A stretch of DNA of 64,000 bases from Oscillospiraceae bacterium (GCA_015063325.1 SVUK01000017.1:1-64000); one strand, 5' to 3'; counted from the stretch's first letter, positions 35,076-45,060 are shown. The notes: generated from the sequence alone by a model not told the origin. Translations and numbers: made by a program.

Positions 35076-37091
35076 ATGAAAAAGATTGTAGCGTTTCTTC
35101 TGCTGGTGAGCTTAATTGCTTTGACTTTGACGCTTCAAGTATTCGGAACGACCACCGATACGGCAACCGTTGAAGTTGAGAGCGTAACCGCGAGAGTCGG
35201 TACCACGGTCGAAGTAGCAGTTTCCATCAGCAACAACCCCGGTATTGCTTCTATGGGCTTTACCCTTAGTTTTGACGAAGGCTTGAAGCTTGTAAAAGCC
35301 CAAAACGGGGAAGCCTTTTCGGAATTGATGTTTACCCCTCCTGCAAAGTTAAAGAACGGCGGCATTACCGGTTCCTGTCGCTTTGCTTGGATCGGTACGG
35401 AGAATGTTACCGAGGATGGTATCATCTTAAATTTGCAGTTTGAGGTGGACGAGTCGCTTGCCGGAAATACCGAATGCGCGATCTCGGCTTCCTTTGCAAG
35501 TGGAGATGTGCTAGACGAGAATAGAAATACCATTGAGATTAATTCGGTCAACGGTATTGTTACGGTCATTGATTACATCCCCGGAGATGTGGATGGCAAC
35601 GGGATTATCAATATGCTGGACGTTCTGTCCTTGTGCCAGTACTATGTAGACGGTTGCAAGTACGATCCGGAAGGATATGCCGTAACGATCAATGAAAACG
35701 CCGGAGATGTAGATGGCAGCGGCAATATCAATATGTTGGACGTTTTAACGCTTTGCCAATATTACGTAGACGGTTGCCAATACGATCCGGATGGCTATGG
35801 TGTAGTGCTGACCTATGGAAAAATGGGAAATGCCACCCCGGACACCCCGCATACGCATAACTACGGTGATTGGATTGTGGATCAAGCGGCGACCTGCACC
35901 ACGGCGGGCAGACGGCATAAAATCTGCACCGAATGCGGCGAAACTGTCACCGAGGAGATTCGCGCCGTAGGGCATAGCTACGGCGAGTGGATTAACGAAG
36001 TGCCGGCAACCTGTACAACAGAAGGTGCAAAAGGGCACTATCATTGTTCTCGCTGTGGAAAAGATTTTGATGAGAATTATAACGAGATTGCCGATTTGAT
36101 TATTCCAATTTTGATGCCAGAAGAAAAAGGCTACATTCGTATTGATGCAAACGGCAATGAGGACGACAATGGCGACTATATTTTGTTTGGGTCCTATCCG
36201 CAAAGCGAAGTGACAGATAGCGCGCTGAAAAACATATTAAATAAACAAGCCGGCGATTTTCCAACGGCAAGCGATGCGCAAAATTGGATTCCCTACCTCT
36301 ATGACTTTCACAACTTCAGATGGTTTATGTGGTATCAGGATATCACGCTAAACGGCGAAACCTATCGCGGCGTGTTCTTTACTGCCTATCGTCAAAAGCA
36401 AACCTCGAGTTACGAGAGTAGTAGCGAGTATTCTTTACAAGATGATAATGGATATATAAATAAACATGTTTACTGGTTTCGGTATGAGCCGATAAAATGG
36501 CGGATCCTTTCCGAAGATGAAGGCACAGCTCTGATTCTGTGCGAAAACATTATTGATTGCTACCATTATGAACACGAAAGAGGTACCCGCACAATTAACG
36601 AGAAAAAAGTTTACTCATGCAACTATGAATACAGCGACATTCGCATTTGGCTGAATGAGGTATTCTATGAAACGGCGTTTAGTGACTTGGAAAAGGCATT
36701 GATTGAAATAACAGCAGTAGATAACAGTGCAAAGAGTACCTACATGCATAGCTATGATGGTTTTCCAGATAACAAAAATGCTGGCAATGACACAAATGAT
36801 AAAGTATTTTTGCTATCTCGTAGCGACGTAACTAACGATGCATATGGGTTTGACGACGATTTTGATAGTAAAGATGTTGCCCGCCAAAAGATGGCTACAT
36901 ATTATGCGGGGGTACAAGGATCAGAGTTACTTGACGGGGAAGGCAATCTTATTTTTGCCAGATGGTGGCTACGCTCTCCATCCCATATAAATTGTGGCGA
37001 GGTTTATTATGTTTCGGGCAGTGGTCAGGATTTTTATCAGTATACCGATCAATGCATGGGTATTGTTCCAGCTTTGCAAATTCAGCTTTGA
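35076..37091 (+). CDS. secreted cohesin-dockerin protein with DUF6273-like C-terminus
   Basis: The protein has 671 residues. Signal peptide (1-25), a cohesin-type domain (about 28-165), then a dockerin with two calcium-loop repeats (GDVDGNGIINMLDVLSLCQY and GDVDGSGNINMLDVLTLCQY, about 168-245). Two Cys-rich repeats follow (CTTAGRRHKICTECGE and CTTEGAKGHYHCSRCGKDF). The C-terminal half resembles the DUF6273 family: ILFGSYPQSEV, WRILSEDEGTALILCEN, DIRIWLNEVFYETAF and WWLRSPS. No glycoside hydrolase is present, so this is not an ordinary cellulosomal enzyme. Having cohesin and dockerin in one chain allows chain-forming assembly with the preceding protein. Confidence 0.8.
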   Translation: MKKIVAFLLLVSLIALTLTLQVFGTTTDTATVEVESVTARVGTTVEVAVSISNNPGIASMGFTLSFDEGLKLVKAQNGEAFSELMFTPPAKLKNGGITGSCRFAWIGTENVTEDGIILNLQFEVDESLAGNTECAISASFASGDVLDENRNTIEINSVNGIVTVIDYIPGDVDGNGIINMLDVLSLCQYYVDGCKYDPEGYAVTINENAGDVDGSGNINMLDVLTLCQYYVDGCQYDPDGYGVVLTYGKMGNATPDTPHTHNYGDWIVDQAATCTTAGRRHKICTECGETVTEEIRAVGHSYGEWINEVPATCTTEGAKGHYHCSRCGKDFDENYNEIADLIIPILMPEEKGYIRIDANGNEDDNGDYILFGSYPQSEVTDSALKNILNKQAGDFPTASDAQNWIPYLYDFHNFRWFMWYQDITLNGETYRGVFFTAYRQKQTSSYESSSEYSLQDDNGYINKHVYWFRYEPIKWRILSEDEGTALILCENIIDCYHYEHERGTRTINEKKVYSCNYEYSDIRIWLNEVFYETAFSDLEKALIEITAVDNSAKSTYMHSYDGFPDNKNAGNDTNDKVFLLSRSDVTNDAYGFDDDFDSKDVARQKMATYYAGVQGSELLDGEGNLIFARWWLRSPSHINCGEVYYVSGSGQDFYQYTDQCMGIVPALQIQL

Positions 37092-37143
37092 TCCTGAATG
37101 ACTTGAATTTTTCGGCATAACATTTGGAGCAAATTTTCTTCAC

Positions 37144-37176
37144 CCCCTTGCCGCCGGATCGCCCGGCGGCGAGGGG
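37144..37176 (+). terminator. GC-rich hairpin after the dockerin gene
   Basis: CCCCTTGCCGCCGG (37144-37157) pairs with 37163-37176 with one G-U pair. No strong T-run follows. Its GCGAGGGG arm resembles the palindromic repeats at 38.3-38.5 kb. Confidence 0.55.
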
Positions 37177-37224
37177 AATTTAAATTTATACCCTAACCGG
37201 GAAAAATAAAAAGGAAGATAAAAA

Positions 37225-38234
37225 ATGCAAAAATTGATAATGAAATGGTATTACTCGGAAGGCGAATCAAATGAGGGAAAATATTTTACACAAATAATCG
37301 GAATAGGAAAAAGTGTTTCTTTCCCTTCCTTTTGTGGAGGTAGTCAAATACTAAATCTTATGAATGCATGTTTGGCAAATAGTGAAGTCCATTTTGAAAA
37401 AAGAATTATGATGATAGTGATTTTGGCAAGATTATAACCGATTTTTTTGGTGTGAATTTTTCGGAAATATATGTGCTTACCGATTTTGGCATTTTGAGCG
37501 CTCATTTTGACGTGATTGCATATATAGCAGAGTCTGTATTTAAAGGAATACGGCATGATTGCACTAATGCGTTAAAAAAATCAAAGGATGGTGTAAATGA
37601 GAATGAACTTCAAGTGAAAATAGATGAGGATTTGAAAAAGTATCATCGTTTGCTTTTGTCTTTTTTGCACCGGTTGAATAATAAATCTTTTGATTCAAGT
37701 TTTTACCTCGAAGTTAGAAACGCAATAAATGAATTTGTTAAAAAGAAGCCAAGTAGTAAATTATTAAAAGAATATCTTGAAAAAAGCGGCAGAAGATGTT
37801 TTGCAACATTTGTTAAAAGCAAAACATTAGAAAAGTATATTTCGTTTAGTGGATTTTTAGATTGTGAAGATGTAGTTATTTTAAAATGGCGGGGGGAAAG
37901 AAGAGCGCCCTTTGTTGATGTTGCAAAGGAAATATGTATCGATTGTGGCGCAACGCTTGTTCAAACAAATCAAAATATTCGATTATACTGTGATTCCTGT
38001 CATAAAGGGCTTTTTAATAATCTCTCTTTGGGGCAAGTTATCAAAATGGGTATAAAGGTAAACGAAAAAAACTTTGCCTGTAGCGAACGCAAAATATTTG
38101 GCTATTTTTGGGATAAAACACCATCCGGCTCTTTATACGTAAAATTTAAAATGTGCTGTATGTGCAATCAAGGATATTCTTTTCAAAAAAACAACCGGAA
38201 TGTAAAAATAAATGTTTATCAAGGAATAAAATAA
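37225..38234 (+). pseudogene. unknown Cys-pair protein gene with one frameshift
   Basis: The first frame (37225-37437) reads MQKLIMKWYYSEGESNEGK and leaves frame in an A6 tract at 37397-37402. The second frame is open from 37398 through KKNYDDSDFGKIITDFFGV to the stop at 38234. One extra A joins them into a 336-residue protein. The C-terminal part has CIDCGATLVQTN ... CDSCHKG, a zinc-ribbon-like motif. Family not recognised. The gene is clearly AT-richer than its neighbours, suggesting transfer. Because only a homopolymer is affected, an assembly error is possible and the gene may be intact. Confidence 0.6.
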
Positions 38235-38244
38235 GCTTATCATT

Positions 38245-38270
38245 GGGGCGGCGTTTGCCGCCCCGGTTTT
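38245..38270 (+). terminator. terminator after the frameshifted gene
   Basis: GGGGCGGC (38245-38252) pairs with GCCGCCCC (38257-38264), followed by GGTTTT. Confidence 0.75.
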
Positions 38271-38271
38271 C

Positions 38272-38322
38272 TCGCCTCATCCACCATCTACGATGGTCCC
38301 CCTTCCCCTGCGAGGGGAAGGC
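38272..38322 (-). repeat. palindromic dispersed repeat, copy 1 (inverted)
   Basis: On the minus strand this reads GCCTTCCCCTCGCAGGGGAA, then GGGGGACC, a small variable stem, then GGTGGATGAGGCGA. It matches copy 2 at 38442-38493 in opposite orientation. CTTCCCCT-CGC-AGGGGAAG forms a stem. Such palindromes recur many times in gut Clostridia genomes, as far as I recall. Confidence 0.8.
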
Positions 38323-38441
38323 AGACAAGTCACTACTTCGAGCGAAAAAAACAAAATGATTTTCAAATAAAAAACGAAAATAAAGCTATATGAAAAGCAT
38401 TAGACAGATAAAAATTTTGCTTGCAAAAAATCGGTTTATTT

Positions 38442-38493
38442 GCCTTCCCCTCGCAGGGGAAGGGGGACCGCGCTTGCGCGGTGGATGAGGCGA
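38442..38493 (+). repeat. palindromic dispersed repeat, copy 2
   Basis: Inverted relative to copy 1, 119 bp away. The two differ mainly in the small internal stem (GCGC-TT-GCGC here, ATC-GTA-GAT in copy 1), a compensated change that preserves pairing. The 119 bp between the copies (38323-38441) are AT-rich and hold no gene. Confidence 0.8.
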
Positions 38494-38540
38494 ACACATT
38501 GATTTACCCCCTCAAGGTCTACCTTCTTTCCGTCCCAATC

Positions 38541-38569
38541 TTGACAAATCTGTCGAAATACGGTACAAT
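38541..38569 (+). promoter_or_regulatory. cls promoter
   Basis: TTGACA (38541-38546), 17-bp spacer, TACAAT (38564-38569), 48 bp before the cls start. Confidence 0.8.
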
Positions 38570-38616
38570 AAAAGCAGAAAAAGCGATCCCACATCTGGTT
38601 GGAAGGAGAAACGCGC

Positions 38617-40170
38617 ATGAAAAAAATCACCAAAATTTTCAAACTGCTGTTCAGCCGGTTTTTCTTTTTGGCACAATTATTGATTCTTCAGGTCCTTTTT
38701 ATCTGGCTGTTGCTTTCCATCTTCTACGAGCTGTTTGCCTATCTTTTGCCGTGGGTGCAGGTCGTTTATGCGGTATCCATTCTTGTGCTTTTCTTCTCCA
38801 TTGTCAACCGCAGGGAAACGCCGGAGTTCAAACTGCCTTGGATCGTGCTGGTGCTCGGCTTGCCGGTGTTCGGCGCGCTCCTCTATTTTTTCTTTGCCCA
38901 CCGCAAGATGAAAAAGAAGGAGCACCGCTCGCTCAACCACACCAAAGAGCAAGCCGCCCCCTATGTGGGTCTGACCGACGGGGAACGGGAAGCGCAAGAC
39001 GAATTTTTGGGCGGCTACCGCGGCGTTGGCAACTACCTTTCGCGCACCTCGCACCTCAACGGTCGGCTGGATAACGACGTCAAATTCTATCCGCTCGGCG
39101 AGCTTTGGTGGAAGGACCTTTTGGAGGAGCTCCAAAAAGCCGAAAAGTTTATTTTTATGGAGTATTTCATCATCGACCCCGGCGTGATGTGGACGAGCGT
39201 TCACAAAATCCTCAAGGAGAAAGCCGCCGCCGGCGTGGAAGTCCGGCTTATGTACGACGACATCGGCTGCATCACCATGCTGCGCTCGGGCTACTGCCGC
39301 AAACTGCGCAAAGAGGGCATCAAGGCGTATAAATTCAGCCCTTTCCGCCCTGCCATGTCGGGCGTGTTCAACAACCGCGACCACCGCAAAATCACCGTCA
39401 TTGACGGCAAGGTTGGCTTTACCGGAGGCTTGAATCTCGGCGACGAGTATATCAACGAAAACCACCGCCTGGGGCACTGGAAGGACACCGCCCTGCGCAT
39501 TGAGGGAAGCGCCGTTAACAACCTGACCACCCTCTTTTTGCAGTCCTACGATATTATGGCGAAGAAGCAGACCGACTTTGAAAAATACTATATCACCGAC
39601 CATAAGCAGTTCCCCGGCGGAGGGTATATTCATGTTTTCGGCGACGGTCCAAAGCCCTACTATCAGGAACAGATCGGCGAAGGAAACTATATCAACATGC
39701 TCGGCGCGGCGAAACGGTATGCTTATATCACAACGCCTTATCTCATCATCGATCACGAGCTCACCATGGCGATCCGCTCCGCCGCACAGCGTGGCGTGGA
39801 TGTCCGCATTGTCACGCCGCATATTCCCGATAAGAAAACGGTATTCGGTATTACGCGCTCCAACTACCGCTTTTTGATGGATGCAGGGGTTCGCATTTAC
39901 GAGTACACGCCCGGATTTGTCCATGCCAAAATGCTGGTGTCGGACGATGTGGCGGCGTTTGTGGGAACGATCAATCTTGACTATCGAAGCCTGACGCACC
40001 ACTACGAATGCGGCGCGACGCTTTATAAGACCCCTTGTATTGCCGAGATCAAAAAGGATTTTGACGGCATTTTTGAGGTCTCGCAGGAGATTACCAAAGA
40101 GAATTTCAAGCTGGGTTGGTTTACCCGTTTGAAAAACGCGGTGCTGCAACTCTTTGCGCCGCTGTTCTGA
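38617..40170 (+). CDS. cls: cardiolipin synthase
   Basis: The protein has 517 residues from the ATG at 38617 (AAGGAGAA 6 bases before). Two membrane helices lie in the first 95 residues. Two phospholipase D motifs follow: HRKITVIDGKVGFTGG and HAKMLVSDDVAAFVGT. It condenses two phosphatidylglycerol molecules into cardiolipin at the membrane; length and layout are standard for Firmicutes Cls. It has its own promoter and is monocistronic. Confidence 0.93.
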   Translation: MKKITKIFKLLFSRFFFLAQLLILQVLFIWLLLSIFYELFAYLLPWVQVVYAVSILVLFFSIVNRRETPEFKLPWIVLVLGLPVFGALLYFFFAHRKMKKKEHRSLNHTKEQAAPYVGLTDGEREAQDEFLGGYRGVGNYLSRTSHLNGRLDNDVKFYPLGELWWKDLLEELQKAEKFIFMEYFIIDPGVMWTSVHKILKEKAAAGVEVRLMYDDIGCITMLRSGYCRKLRKEGIKAYKFSPFRPAMSGVFNNRDHRKITVIDGKVGFTGGLNLGDEYINENHRLGHWKDTALRIEGSAVNNLTTLFLQSYDIMAKKQTDFEKYYITDHKQFPGGGYIHVFGDGPKPYYQEQIGEGNYINMLGAAKRYAYITTPYLIIDHELTMAIRSAAQRGVDVRIVTPHIPDKKTVFGITRSNYRFLMDAGVRIYEYTPGFVHAKMLVSDDVAAFVGTINLDYRSLTHHYECGATLYKTPCIAEIKKDFDGIFEVSQEITKENFKLGWFTRLKNAVLQLFAPLF

Positions 40171-40175
40171 ATACC

Positions 40176-40210
40176 TTCGGGGACAATTTTCTTGAAAAAT
40201 TGTCCCCGAA
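40176..40210. terminator. hairpin after cls
   Basis: TTCGGGGACAATTTT (40176-40190) pairs perfectly with 40196-40210 across a 5-base loop. It has no trailing T-run on the plus strand, so termination may be partial. Confidence 0.6.
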
Positions 40211-40213
40211 CGA

Positions 40214-40242
40214 TTGACAGTTCCGGGTTTCTATGTTATAAT
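40214..40242 (+). promoter_or_regulatory. alaS promoter
   Basis: Perfect TTGACA (40214-40219), 17-bp spacer and perfect TATAAT (40237-40242). The leader is only about 50 nt, too short for a T-box. Confidence 0.88.
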
Positions 40243-40297
40243 TCTGTTATCTATGTTTTGGATCGGCAACCCCGGTCCCGAAAGGAATTTTTGAACC

Positions 40298-42928
40298 ATG
40301 AAATGGACAGGCTTGAACGAACTGCGCGAAAAGTATCTTTCTTTCTTTGAATCCAAGGGGCACCTTCGCTTGCCTTCTTTTCCGCTCGTTCCTATCAACG
40401 ACAAATCGCTTCTTTTGATCAACTCGGGCATGGCGCCCATGAAAAAATTCTTCACCGGCGAGGAGGAACCGCCGCGCCACCGCGTGACCACCTGCCAGAA
40501 GTGCATCCGTACACCGGATTTGGAGCGCGTTGGGCATACGGCGCGCCACGGCACCTTTTTTGAAATGCTGGGCAACTTCTCCTTCGGCGATTATTTCAAG
40601 GAGGACGCCATTCCGTGGGCTTGGGAGTTTTTGACCAAAACGCTGGAGATCCCCGAAAATCTGCTTTGGCCGTCGATTTACAAGGAAGATGACGAAGCCT
40701 ATGATATTTGGGTCAAAAAGGTGGGGGTTGATCCTGCCCATGTCGTCCGTCTCGGCAAAGAGGATAACTTTTGGGAGCATGGCACCGGTCCTTGCGGACC
40801 CTGCTCGGAAATTTACTTTGACCGCGGCGAAAAGTACGGTTGCGGCAAACCGGATTGCAAACCCGGCTGCGATTGCGACCGCTATATGGAAATTTGGAAT
40901 AACGTCTTCTCTCAGTTCAACAATATGGGCGACGGTACTTATACCGAACTGGCGCAAAAGAACATTGATACCGGTATGGGATTGGAACGCCTTGCCTGCG
41001 TCATGCAGGGAGTGGACAACCTGTTTGAGGTAGATACGGTTCGCAAAATTTTGGATACTGTTTGCTCCATTGCAAAAAAAGAGTACGGAAAAGATGTGAA
41101 GGACGATATTTCCATCCGCGTGGTCACCGATCATATCCGTTCGGCAACCTTTATGATTTCTGACGGCGTCATTCCTTCCAATGAGGGGCGCGGCTATGTG
41201 TTGCGCCGTATTTTGCGCCGCGCTTGCCGCCATGGCAAGTTGCTGGGCATCAACCGTTCCTTCCTTCCCGAACTTTGCGAGGTTGCCATTGGCGAATCGA
41301 AGGACGCTTACCCCGAACTTGCCGAAAAGAAAACCTATATCCTTAAGGTCATCGCCATGGAGGAGGAGCGGTTCGACGCAACCATCGATTCCGGACTTTC
41401 CATTCTCTCTGGGCTGATCGAGGATGCAAAAAAGGCAGGGAAGACCACCCTTGCCGGAAAAGACGTTTTCAAGCTCTACGATACTTTCGGTTTCCCCATT
41501 GACCTGACGCGCGAAATCGCCGCCGAGGCAGGATTGGAGATCGACGAGGGCGAATTTGAAACGCTGATGAAAGAGCAGAAGGTTCGTGCACGCGAGGCGC
41601 GCGCCAATATCAGCGGATGGTCGGGAACGGCGAAAACCCTGTTTGCCGACCTCCCAAAAACCAACTTTACCGGTTATACCGCAACGAGCGATAGCGGCAT
41701 GATCCTTGCCATTCTTGCCGAGGATGCCCCGGTCGATTCGGTCAGCGAGGGTGAATGCACCGTGATTTTGGATAAGACACCTTTCTACGGCGAGGGCGGC
41801 GGTCAAATCGGCGATACCGGTGTTATCACCTGCCACGGCGCAGTGCTGAATGTTTTGGACACCAAAAAGACCGACGGTATCTATCTGCACCTGTGCTCCG
41901 TTTCCGAAGGGACTTTCCATACCGGAGACGTAGTGAAAACCGAGGTCGACGCCAATCGACGTGCCGCCATCATGCGGAATCACTCGGCGGCGCACCTCTT
42001 GCAAAGCGCGCTTCGACGCGTGCTGGGCAACCATGTGGAGCAGGCGGGCTCCTACGTTTCGGACACCGTTTGTCGCTTTGACTTTACCCATTTTGCACCG
42101 CTGACAGCAGAGGAAATCGCAAAAGTGGAGAAATTGGTCAACGAGGATATTTTTGCTGCAGCGGCAGGCTCAATGACCGAAATGCCGATCGACGAAGCCA
42201 AAAAGCTGGGTGCAACCGCTCTGTTTGGCGAAAAATATGGCAAAATCGTTCGCGTTGTCCGCATGGGCGAGCATTCCATTGAGTTTTGCGGCGGAACCCA
42301 TGTCGATAACACCGCGCGCATCGGATTGTTCAAAATCCTTTCCGAGTCTTCGGTCGCCGCAGGCGTACGTCGTATTGAGGCAACCACCGGCGAAGGCGTG
42401 CTCAAACTGCTGGCGGAGAAAAACACTCTGCTTGCCGACGCTACCAAGGCGCTTAAGGTGCAAAAACCGAGCGACCTTGCAACGCGCGCCGCGCAGCTGT
42501 ACGCCGAAATCGGAACAATGAAGAAGGAGTTGGATGCGCTCAATGCGAAAATGGCGGCTTCCAAGCTGGACGACCTGATGGCAAATGCCGTTTCGGTCGA
42601 TGCTGTCAAACTGGTCACCGCCGACCTCGGGGAAACCGCCGTTGACGCCGCACGCACCCTGGGAGACGAGATCAAGGCGCGCTATGACGATGTTGTGGCG
42701 CTTCTTGCTGTTCGCCGTGAGGGAGCGGTGCAGTTCCTTTGCGTTGCAGGAAAGAAAGCGACCGAATCCGGTGCCCATGCCGGAAAACTGGTCGGCGCAG
42801 TTGCCGCAATTACCGGCGGTAAGGGCGGCGGACGCCCCGATAATGCCATGGCAGGCGGCAAGGATATTGCCAAAGTTACCGATGCACTCGGTGCGGCAAA
42901 AGATTTGCTTTCTCAGATGGTAAAATGA
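40298..42928 (+). CDS. alaS: alanyl-tRNA synthetase
   Basis: The protein has 876 residues, the normal length. It has class II motif 1-3 segments in the N-terminal catalytic domain (RFxxxG-type GRGYVLRRILRRACRHG), an editing domain with HSAAHLLQSALR and the CGGTHV zinc ligands, and the C-terminal oligomerisation domain ending in GGKGGGRPDNAMAGG. It charges tRNA-Ala and hydrolyses Ser- and Gly-tRNA-Ala. Start with AAAGGAA upstream. Confidence 0.97.
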   Translation: MKWTGLNELREKYLSFFESKGHLRLPSFPLVPINDKSLLLINSGMAPMKKFFTGEEEPPRHRVTTCQKCIRTPDLERVGHTARHGTFFEMLGNFSFGDYFKEDAIPWAWEFLTKTLEIPENLLWPSIYKEDDEAYDIWVKKVGVDPAHVVRLGKEDNFWEHGTGPCGPCSEIYFDRGEKYGCGKPDCKPGCDCDRYMEIWNNVFSQFNNMGDGTYTELAQKNIDTGMGLERLACVMQGVDNLFEVDTVRKILDTVCSIAKKEYGKDVKDDISIRVVTDHIRSATFMISDGVIPSNEGRGYVLRRILRRACRHGKLLGINRSFLPELCEVAIGESKDAYPELAEKKTYILKVIAMEEERFDATIDSGLSILSGLIEDAKKAGKTTLAGKDVFKLYDTFGFPIDLTREIAAEAGLEIDEGEFETLMKEQKVRAREARANISGWSGTAKTLFADLPKTNFTGYTATSDSGMILAILAEDAPVDSVSEGECTVILDKTPFYGEGGGQIGDTGVITCHGAVLNVLDTKKTDGIYLHLCSVSEGTFHTGDVVKTEVDANRRAAIMRNHSAAHLLQSALRRVLGNHVEQAGSYVSDTVCRFDFTHFAPLTAEEIAKVEKLVNEDIFAAAAGSMTEMPIDEAKKLGATALFGEKYGKIVRVVRMGEHSIEFCGGTHVDNTARIGLFKILSESSVAAGVRRIEATTGEGVLKLLAEKNTLLADATKALKVQKPSDLATRAAQLYAEIGTMKKELDALNAKMAASKLDDLMANAVSVDAVKLVTADLGETAVDAARTLGDEIKARYDDVVALLAVRREGAVQFLCVAGKKATESGAHAGKLVGAVAAITGGKGGGRPDNAMAGGKDIAKVTDALGAAKDLLSQMVK

Positions 42929-42946
42929 TTTTTTAACCGAACATCT

Positions 42947-42980
42947 AAACGCCCGATGGATTTTTTCATCGGGCGTTTTA
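42947..42980 (+). terminator. alaS terminator
   Basis: AAACGCCCGATG (42947-42958) pairs with 42967-42978 across an 8-base loop, ending in TTTT. Confidence 0.85.
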
Positions 42981-43069
42981 TCGTTACCTGTCGGTATTTT
43001 TTCTTGCATTTCCGCAAAGACTATGCTAAAATGAAAACAGAACGAATTTTCGGAAAGGGGCAGGGAAAA

Positions 43070-44596
43070 ATGGAACGGAAACAGTATGCAGCAATTGACC
43101 TAAAATCCTTTTATGCCTCTGTGGAATGTGTGGATCGAGGGCTGGATCCGTTGGATGCGCTTTTGGTCGTTGCCGACGACAAGCGCACCGAAAAAACCAT
43201 CTGCCTTGCCGTTTCCCCTGCGCTCAAAGCCTACGGGATCCCCGGTCGCGCGCGCCTGTTTGAGGTTTTGGAGCGCGTCAAAGCGGCAAACGCCGAACGT
43301 CGCCGGAAGGCGCCAAACGGTAAATTGATTGGAAAATCGTCGTCCGCTGCCGAACTGAAAAAGAATCCTTCGCTCGCCATTGATTTTATTGTCGCCCCAC
43401 CGCAAATGGCGCATTATATGAAGATCAGCACACGGGTTTATGAGGTCTATTTGCAGTTTGTCGCTCCCGAGGATATGCACGTTTATTCGGTGGATGAGGT
43501 GTTTCTGGATTTGACTCCCTATCTTCCGGTGTTGCACCTTTCGGCGCGCGAACTGACCATGCGAATGATTCGAGAGGTCCTTCAAAAAACGGGGATTACT
43601 GCTACCGCCGGAATCGGAACAAATCTTTATCTCGCCAAAATTGCCATGGATATTATTGCAAAAAGGATTCCTGCCGACAAGGACGGCGTCCGACTTGCAG
43701 AGTTGGACGAGGATTCTTATCGCGCGGAACTTTGGGCGCATAAGCCCATTACCGATTTTTGGAGGATCGGACCCGGACATGCACGTCGACTTGCTGAAAT
43801 CGGACTGTATACCATGGGGGATGTTGCGCGTTGCTCAGTTGGTTCCAAAAACGATTTTTACAATGCCGACCGCCTGTTTAATCTGTTCGGCATTAATGCC
43901 GAACTGCTAATCGATCATGCGTGGGGTATTGAACCCTGTACCATTGCCGATATTAAATCCTACCGCCCCGAAAATCACAGCCTTAGCCTCGGGCAGGTTT
44001 TATCCATCCCATATTCTTATGAAAAGGGAAGATTGATCGTTCGGGAAATGACTGATCTGCTTGTTTTGGATTTGGTGGAAAAGGGATTGGATACCGATCA
44101 GATGGTTTTGACGGTTTGCTATGACGTGGAAAATCTGACCGATCCTGCGCGACGAAAAGCCTATCGCGGCGCCGTTGTTGCCGATCGTTACGGCAGGGAG
44201 ACGCCAAAAGAGTCGCATGGTTCAATCAACCTCCCGTTCCGTACGTCCTCCACCAAAATTATTTTGGAAAAAGTGACCGAACTTTACGAGCAAATTGCCA
44301 ATCCGAATCTGCTTGTCCGGCGGATCTATATTGTTGCAAATCATGTGCTTCCCGAAGGAAGCGCCCCCATCGCGGAACCAAGCGCCGAACAGTTGGATAT
44401 GTTTACCGACTACGGCGCAGAGGCAGATGCACAAAAACGACAGGCGGAAGAGCTGGAAATGGAAAAAAATTTGCAAAAAACCATTTTGGAAATCCATCAT
44501 CGCTTTGGAAAAAACGCAATTTTGAAAGGAATGAATTTTGAGGAGGGAGCTACCACAAAGGAGCGCAACCGCCAGATCGGAGGACATAAAGCGTGA
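43070..44596 (+). CDS. Y-family DNA polymerase (UmuC/UvrX type)
   Basis: The protein has 508 residues from the ATG at 43070, preceded by AAAGGGG; an in-frame ATG at 43031 is possible. It has the catalytic IDLKSFYASVEC near residue 7 and SVDEVFLD near 135, with GIGTNLYLAKIAMD typical of the family. Length exceeds DinB (about 350-420) because of a C-terminal extension that ends just before a YolD gene. It performs error-prone translesion synthesis. The stop overlaps the GTG of the YolD gene, so the two are coupled. Confidence 0.9.
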   Translation: MERKQYAAIDLKSFYASVECVDRGLDPLDALLVVADDKRTEKTICLAVSPALKAYGIPGRARLFEVLERVKAANAERRRKAPNGKLIGKSSSAAELKKNPSLAIDFIVAPPQMAHYMKISTRVYEVYLQFVAPEDMHVYSVDEVFLDLTPYLPVLHLSARELTMRMIREVLQKTGITATAGIGTNLYLAKIAMDIIAKRIPADKDGVRLAELDEDSYRAELWAHKPITDFWRIGPGHARRLAEIGLYTMGDVARCSVGSKNDFYNADRLFNLFGINAELLIDHAWGIEPCTIADIKSYRPENHSLSLGQVLSIPYSYEKGRLIVREMTDLLVLDLVEKGLDTDQMVLTVCYDVENLTDPARRKAYRGAVVADRYGRETPKESHGSINLPFRTSSTKIILEKVTELYEQIANPNLLVRRIYIVANHVLPEGSAPIAEPSAEQLDMFTDYGAEADAQKRQAEELEMEKNLQKTILEIHHRFGKNAILKGMNFEEGATTKERNRQIGGHKA

Positions 44597-45060
44597 ATGA
44601 GAAAGATAATCCGTATGCCGATTTGTTAAAAATCCCTTACCGTCCGATTCCCGGAAGACCCAAAATGAGTTTGCACGACCGCGCCGCACAGTTTGCACCG
44701 TTTGCCGCACTGACCGGATTTGAGGACGAAATTGCCGAAACAGCGCGCCTGACCGATTCTTTTTCCGGTCCGGACGAGGAGCAAATAAAAATGCTCAACG
44801 AGCGAATGCAATTTCTCAAAGAGCACCTTTCCGAAAGACCATATATTACAGCCATCTGCTTTCGAAAGGATGAAAAAAAGGAGGGCGGCGCATTTATAAC
44901 AGTGGAGGGAAATCTGAAATATCTTAACGAAACCGACCGAACGATCACAATGACTGACGGAAAAAAACTGGATTTGGATTTGATGTTGCGGCTGGAGTGC
45001 CCACTGTTTTTGCAAACGATTGCCGACCGCCTGCCAAGAGATGAAGAAGGGAAGGGATAA
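44593..45060 (+). CDS. YolD-like protein
   Basis: The protein has 155 residues. It starts at a GTG overlapping the polymerase stop (GTGA), with GGAGG upstream. It has the YolD pattern: RPKMSLHDRAAQFAPFAALTGF, then an SH3-like C-terminal strand region (ITVEGNLKYLNE, RTITMTDGKKLDLD). YolD proteins are encoded with UmuC/UvrX-type polymerases in Firmicutes and are thought to be functional analogues of UmuD. Confidence 0.85.
   Translation: MNEKDNPYADLLKIPYRPIPGRPKMSLHDRAAQFAPFAALTGFEDEIAETARLTDSFSGPDEEQIKMLNERMQFLKEHLSERPYITAICFRKDEKKEGGAFITVEGNLKYLNETDRTITMTDGKKLDLDLMLRLECPLFLQTIADRLPRDEEGKG

Noticed and set aside
40243..40297. T-box leader before alaS
   Set aside because: The leader is about 50 nt with no specifier loop or antiterminator.
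40247..42091. 614-codon open frame antisense to alaS
   Set aside because: Mirror of a highly biased coding sequence; composition and lack of start signals argue against a gene.
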